Below are positions 6,171 to 8,114 of a stretch of DNA of 8,114 bases, one piece after another. The stretch is taken from contig JAHJDK010000032.1 in NCBI GenBank assembly GCA_018812505.1, forward strand, positions 1-8,114, given 5' to 3'. Made by a program: the position numbers and the translations under genes. Numbering within the stretch: the first letter of the stretch is position 1; each line of letters opens with the position of its first letter. The notes beneath the pieces are model-generated. The model was not told the DNA's origin. It made no database searches and saw nothing but the letters and a program-made list of their open reading frames with translations. Source of the DNA: Nanobdellota archaeon (lineage in GTDB: Archaea; Nanobdellota; Nanobdellia; Woesearchaeales; GCA-2686295).

Positions 6171-6621
6171 CTTCATTAAATAATAGACTTTCAACGTATT
6201 CAACAAAACTCTTCTGAAAATCATAATATTGACTAATAATATCTATGTTTACTATTTCCTTCCTATTTTCTATATAACTAATCATAGTCACATGTCTCCT
6301 AAACTCTTGTTCTTTTGCAGGGTTTGACTTGTGAAGTTTTCTAAGAAGAAAATATAAATCTATATTGTCTTTTATGATTTCATCCTCAAATAATTCCTTA
6401 ACTAGTTCGCCTCTTTCTCTAGGAGCAATAGGAATTGTTTCAATCAATCCTTTGTCAACAGCGCCTCTTAACAACGCCTCTATAATAAAATCATATGCAT
6501 CAATCATTCGATTTATAATGTTTAATAGAACATCAACTGTTCTTGTATATTTCAAACTAACAAAAATTAAATGATCAACTCTTTTCAACTCTTCTTTAGC
6601 GTTCTTTAAAGATTCCTGCAT
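6154..6621 (-). CDS. uncharacterised all-helical protein B (paralogue of the upstream gene)
   Basis: I do not recognise a named family. The 155-residue protein is predicted by eye to be mostly helical, with no signal peptide or membrane segment. Features are a leading NAKEELKRVDHLIFVSLKYTRTVDVLLNIINRMIDAYDFI helix pair, then NIDLYFLLRKLHKS, EFRRHVTMISYI near residue 105, a short strand-like KEIVNIDII, and a last helix DFQKSFVEYVESLLF. The same order of motifs (NAK...DH, later EF-R, a beta-like KxI segment and a final F..x(D/E)..E(R/S)L helix) occurs in the neighbour at 6596-7087, so the two are probably ancient duplicates. Its start overlaps that neighbour by 26 bases, with GGTGA six bases before the ATG. 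Its 3' end overlaps the MinD-like gene. Tight linkage suggests the three products work together; the function is unknown. Confidence 0.85.
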   Translation of the reverse strand: MQESLKNAKEELKRVDHLIFVSLKYTRTVDVLLNIINRMIDAYDFIIEALLRGAVDKGLIETIPIAPRERGELVKELFEDEIIKDNIDLYFLLRKLHKSNPAKEQEFRRHVTMISYIENRKEIVNIDIISQYYDFQKSFVEYVESLLFNEDGKNN

Positions 6622-7087
6622 CTTTACTCACCAACCTCTCCATATCTATTATAAATAATTTTGTTTTAGCAATGTGTTTTTTTATGTCATCAACACTTAT
6701 AGTTTTCATACGATAGTTGCTAGAACAAATTACAAATCTATCTCCTCTAGAAAATTCAATTGGACTTTTCTTATGTTCCAACAAAATCTCCCTTATTTCC
6801 TGAATTAAATTTAAGTATGCTTTATTAATATTATATTTTTCAACAATCTTACCTTTAAAAACGTTAAATTTAGAGTCAAAATCCTCTTGAAATTGAGGAA
6901 TCCTCTTAAATAATCTTTCATAATAAACAACAGAAAACATGGCATTTGCCAATGCAGAATTAATGTTTTGAAGAACTGCCAATAGAATTTTTGGATCCTT
7001 AATCATTGGAAAAGTCATTATTAACATGTGATCCGCTATCCTTATAGTTTTCTTGGCATTTAGGATTAATTGCTGAAATTCTTCCAT
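6596..7087 (-). CDS. uncharacterised all-helical protein A
   Basis: I do not recognise a named family. The 163-residue protein begins with a helical hairpin, NAKKTIRIADHMLIMTF then PMIKDPKILLAVLQNINSALANAM, and has a VVYYERLFKRIPQF block near residues 53-66. A second helical part follows (NKAYLNLIQEIREILLEHKKSP), then IEFSRGDRFVICSSNYRMKTISVDDIKKHI, and a final helix KTKLFIIDMERLV. The shape recalls HEPN-like or other four-helix nucleotide-related bundles, but no catalytic Arg-x4-6-His motif is visible. It is first in a set with its paralogue and the MinD-like ATPase. A TATA box 26 bases before the ATG and the lack of a Shine-Dalgarno suggest a leaderless transcript. Confidence 0.85.
   Translation of the reverse strand: MEEFQQLILNAKKTIRIADHMLIMTFPMIKDPKILLAVLQNINSALANAMFSVVYYERLFKRIPQFQEDFDSKFNVFKGKIVEKYNINKAYLNLIQEIREILLEHKKSPIEFSRGDRFVICSSNYRMKTISVDDIKKHIAKTKLFIIDMERLVSKDAGIFKER
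6628..6632 (-). promoter_or_regulatory. Shine-Dalgarno for helical protein B
   Basis: GGTGA on the minus strand ends six bases before the ATG at 6621, inside the end of the upstream gene. It supports this start. Confidence 0.5.
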
Positions 7088-7108
7088 AAAAATATGAGTG
7101 AAGTAAAC

Positions 7109-7117
7109 TATTTAAAA
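7109..7117 (-). promoter_or_regulatory. TATA box for the helical pair and MinD-like operon
   Basis: The minus strand reads TTTTAAATA, centred 26 bases before the ATG at 7087. That is the right distance for a leaderless archaeal transcript. It lies in the 40-base gap after the NAC gene, where no strong T-tract is present. Confidence 0.5.
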
Positions 7118-7127
7118 CTATCGAGAA

Positions 7128-7466
7128 TTATTTTGTGAGGTGCATTATTGACTCTGCCAAATCTCCTTTAAATTTTTTTAAAGTTATAAGAGCTTCTTCT
7201 TCTGTGCAACCAACTTGTTCAACAACTGTTTGAATGTCCTCATCAGAAATATCAGGAGTTGTGTCTGTGCTTGTCTCAGAAACCTCCCCAACCACTTGGT
7301 AAGTTTCTTGACCCATAACATTTATTTTTGAAACTTGTGGATTTGATATAACTAAATTCTTGTTTTGCATCCTAAAAATAACTTCTTTAACATCTAAATC
7401 CTCTTGCTGCAAACCCATTTTCTTCATGACTTGCCGCATTTGTCTTGGATTAATTCCTGGTAGCAT
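7128..7466 (-). CDS. nac: archaeal nascent polypeptide-associated complex protein (NAC)
   Basis: Archaeal NAC is a homodimer that binds near the ribosome exit tunnel and contacts emerging chains. The 112-residue protein opens with the characteristic MLPGINPRQMRQVMKKMG. The NAC beta-barrel region follows at about residues 20-62 (VIFRMQNKNLVISNPQVSKINVMGQETYQVVGE). After an acidic Ser/Thr-rich linker comes a C-terminal UBA domain (about 74-112, ISDEDIQTVVEQVGCTEEEAL...LKKFKGDLAESIMHL). Length and order match archaeal NAC. A GAGGT ribosome site lies seven bases before the ATG, only 12 bases after the Sec61-beta gene, so both are probably on one mRNA. Both act on nascent chains, which fits the pairing. 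Confidence 0.95.
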   Translation of the reverse strand: MLPGINPRQMRQVMKKMGLQQEDLDVKEVIFRMQNKNLVISNPQVSKINVMGQETYQVVGEVSETSTDTTPDISDEDIQTVVEQVGCTEEEALITLKKFKGDLAESIMHLTK

Positions 7467-7473
7467 AAATTTT

Positions 7474-7478
7474 ACCTC
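7474..7478 (-). promoter_or_regulatory. Shine-Dalgarno for the NAC gene
   Basis: GAGGT on the minus strand, seven bases before the ATG at 7466 and directly after the Sec61-beta stop codon (7481-7479). Confidence 0.6.
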
Positions 7479-7649
7479 TTAAAAAAAGGATCCTGCATTC
7501 ATATGCAAAAAAATCTCTATAAGAATAACTAGTATGACTAAAACTATTATGTATTGTGGTTTAAAAGTGATTCTTGATTTATAATCATCAAAATACCTTG
7601 TAATTCCAGCGCCTGAACTTGGCATGCTTATTTTATCTCTTCTGCTCAT
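7479..7649 (-). CDS. Sec61-beta (SecG-type) protein translocase subunit
   Basis: A 56-residue protein, the small third subunit of the archaeal SecYE-beta channel in the cell membrane. After a short basic N-terminus the protein has the family hallmark MPSSGAGITRYFDDYKSR at residues 9-26, then FKPQ, and one membrane segment YIIVLVILVILIEIFL at about 33-48. This is a normal tail-anchored layout. The ATG at 7649 is preceded by TGTGAT with a 4-base spacer. The gene starts 20 bases after the RNase P RNA ends and is followed 12 bases later by the NAC gene. Members of the family are this short, so the call rests on the very typical GAGITRYFD motif and the single membrane helix. Confidence 0.93.
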   Translation of the reverse strand: MSRRDKISMPSSGAGITRYFDDYKSRITFKPQYIIVLVILVILIEIFLHMNAGSFF

Positions 7650-7653
7650 TTTT

Positions 7654-7658
7654 ATCAC
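7654..7658 (-). promoter_or_regulatory. Shine-Dalgarno for Sec61-beta
   Basis: GTGAT (in TGTGAT) on the minus strand with a 4-base spacer to the ATG at 7649, identical in layout to the site of iscS. It implies that this gene has a 5' leader, so its transcript begins within or before the RNase P RNA gene. Confidence 0.5.
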
Positions 7659-7669
7659 ACAAATATTAA

Positions 7670-8047
7670 TTGTAGAACGGTTGTAAGCCGCCTTTTGTAA
7701 GACTCCGTCAACACAAAGTCATTAAAGACTTTAATGCTCATGCGGACAATCTTTCTTAGCATTCTACTTAGCGCCAATTGGCTTGCACAAGTCAGGACTC
7801 ACCGTTTCATCCTTTCTTATGAAGACGTCAACAGGTTACACTCAAAAGCAAACGCTTTTGGCGCCGCAAAAACAACAGTTTTTGAAGTCTCTCAACAGTC
7901 GCCTGTTGATTCGCTGCATCATCCCATTTCATAAGTGGTTTCGTTTCTGAGCCGTTGCCGTCTCTTTCGAGACCTCTCTTTTGAGAGTGACTACCTTTAG
8001 TGGGCGGACTTTCCTCAGTTACCCGAAAGCTAAGCACCGTCCTACAA
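7670..8047 (-). ncRNA. rnpB: RNase P RNA
   Basis: The RNA that removes 5' leaders from pre-tRNA. Conserved region I reads GAGGAAAGUCCGCC (8016-8003) and region V ends GGCGGCUUACA. They form helix P4: AAG-U-CCGCC (8011-8003) with GGCGGCUU (7692-7685), including the universal bulged U at 8008. P1 is a 12-pair helix between the two ends (8047-8036 with 7681-7670, one G-U), which sets the boundaries within a few bases. P2 is CUUAGC (8034-8029) with GCUAAG (7760-7755). A P18-like hairpin GCC-AAUU-GGC (7782-7773) is followed by CUAAGUAGAAU, similar to the bacterial CUAGAUGAAU. Further hairpins lie at 7987-7974, 7973-7960 (GAAA loop), 7909-7892 (GCGA loop) and 7860-7843. About 378 nt in all. Odd: about 62 nt separate P2 from P4 where E. 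coli has about 11. Confidence 0.95.
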
Positions 8048-8067
8048 ATCCAAGAAGAGGTTTTTCC

Positions 8068-8075
8068 TTTATAAA
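8068..8075 (-). promoter_or_regulatory. TATA box for the RNase P RNA
   Basis: TTTATAAA, the same motif as before the arsR operon, centred about 25 bases before the predicted 5' end of the RNase P RNA at 8047. The agreement of the two independent marks supports both. Confidence 0.6.
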
Positions 8076-8114
8076 GTTAATCTTTAAACACAGTATCTCC
8101 GAATGCAGTCGTAA

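Noticed and set aside
5469..6224. Longer MinD-like start adding 18 residues (MIFRRVLLNT...)
   Set aside because: It would overlap the upstream gene by 71 bases. The family begins a few residues before the first strand (MGKIISVVSAKGG), so 6170 or 6176 is preferred.
6154..7087. HEPN-type toxin/antitoxin pair
   Set aside because: Both proteins are small and helical, but no Arg-x4-6-His catalytic motif is visible. They are similar to each other and sit in a housekeeping setting.
7734..7934. Open frame of 66 codons on the + strand
   Set aside because: It lies inside the RNase P RNA on the opposite strand, which has full structural support; the protein shows no family features.
7828..8037. Open frame of 69 codons on the minus strand
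   Set aside because: It runs through the conserved core of the RNase P RNA (region I and helix hairpins); an RNA gene explains the sequence.
8077..8112. Possible C-terminal end (11 residues, then TAA) of a minus-strand gene entering from the right edge
   Set aside because: The visible part is too short to judge, and other frames are also open or stop nearby. The region 8048-8114 otherwise holds only the TATA box.

Overview
This window looks like part of a small, AT-rich archaeal genome, most likely a DPANN lineage of the Woesearchaeota/Pacearchaeota kind. The archaeal markers are a Sec61-beta protein, an archaeal NAC protein, RtcB with archease, a RNase P RNA, TATA-type promoters (TTTATAAA) about 26 bases before leaderless starts, and GGTGAT-type Shine-Dalgarno sites before internal genes. 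The phylum is inferred from gene content and protein style; no search was run.

Left part (1-3518). The 3' end of thiI (tRNA 4-thiouridine synthase with a C-terminal rhodanese domain) runs rightward off the window edge. It meets a leftward archease-rtcB pair (RNA ligase and its activator) at a compact two-way T-tract terminator. Upstream of archease lies a leftward DUF2203 gene with its own T-tract.

Middle (3519-5476). A divergent promoter region leads into a rightward operon: ArsR-type winged-helix regulator, IscS/NifS cysteine desulfurase and IscU scaffold. Three tandem 16-base repeats cover the predicted start of transcription, so the regulator probably controls its own sulfur/Fe-S operon. 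IscS would supply persulfide both to IscU and to the rhodanese domain of ThiI.

Right part (5469-8114), all leftward. A RNase P RNA gene with its own TATA box is followed 20 bases later by Sec61-beta (56 aa) and then archaeal NAC. After a further TATA box comes an overlapping three-gene set: two related all-helical proteins of unknown function and a MinD/ParA-like ATPase. The ATPase gene overlaps iscU tail to tail by 8 bases.

The points most worth pursuing are the uncharacterised paralogous helical pair with the MinD-like ATPase, the possible AUU start of rtcB, the 16-base repeat operator at the arsR-iscS-iscU promoter, and an apparent insertion in the J2/4 part of the RNase P RNA.
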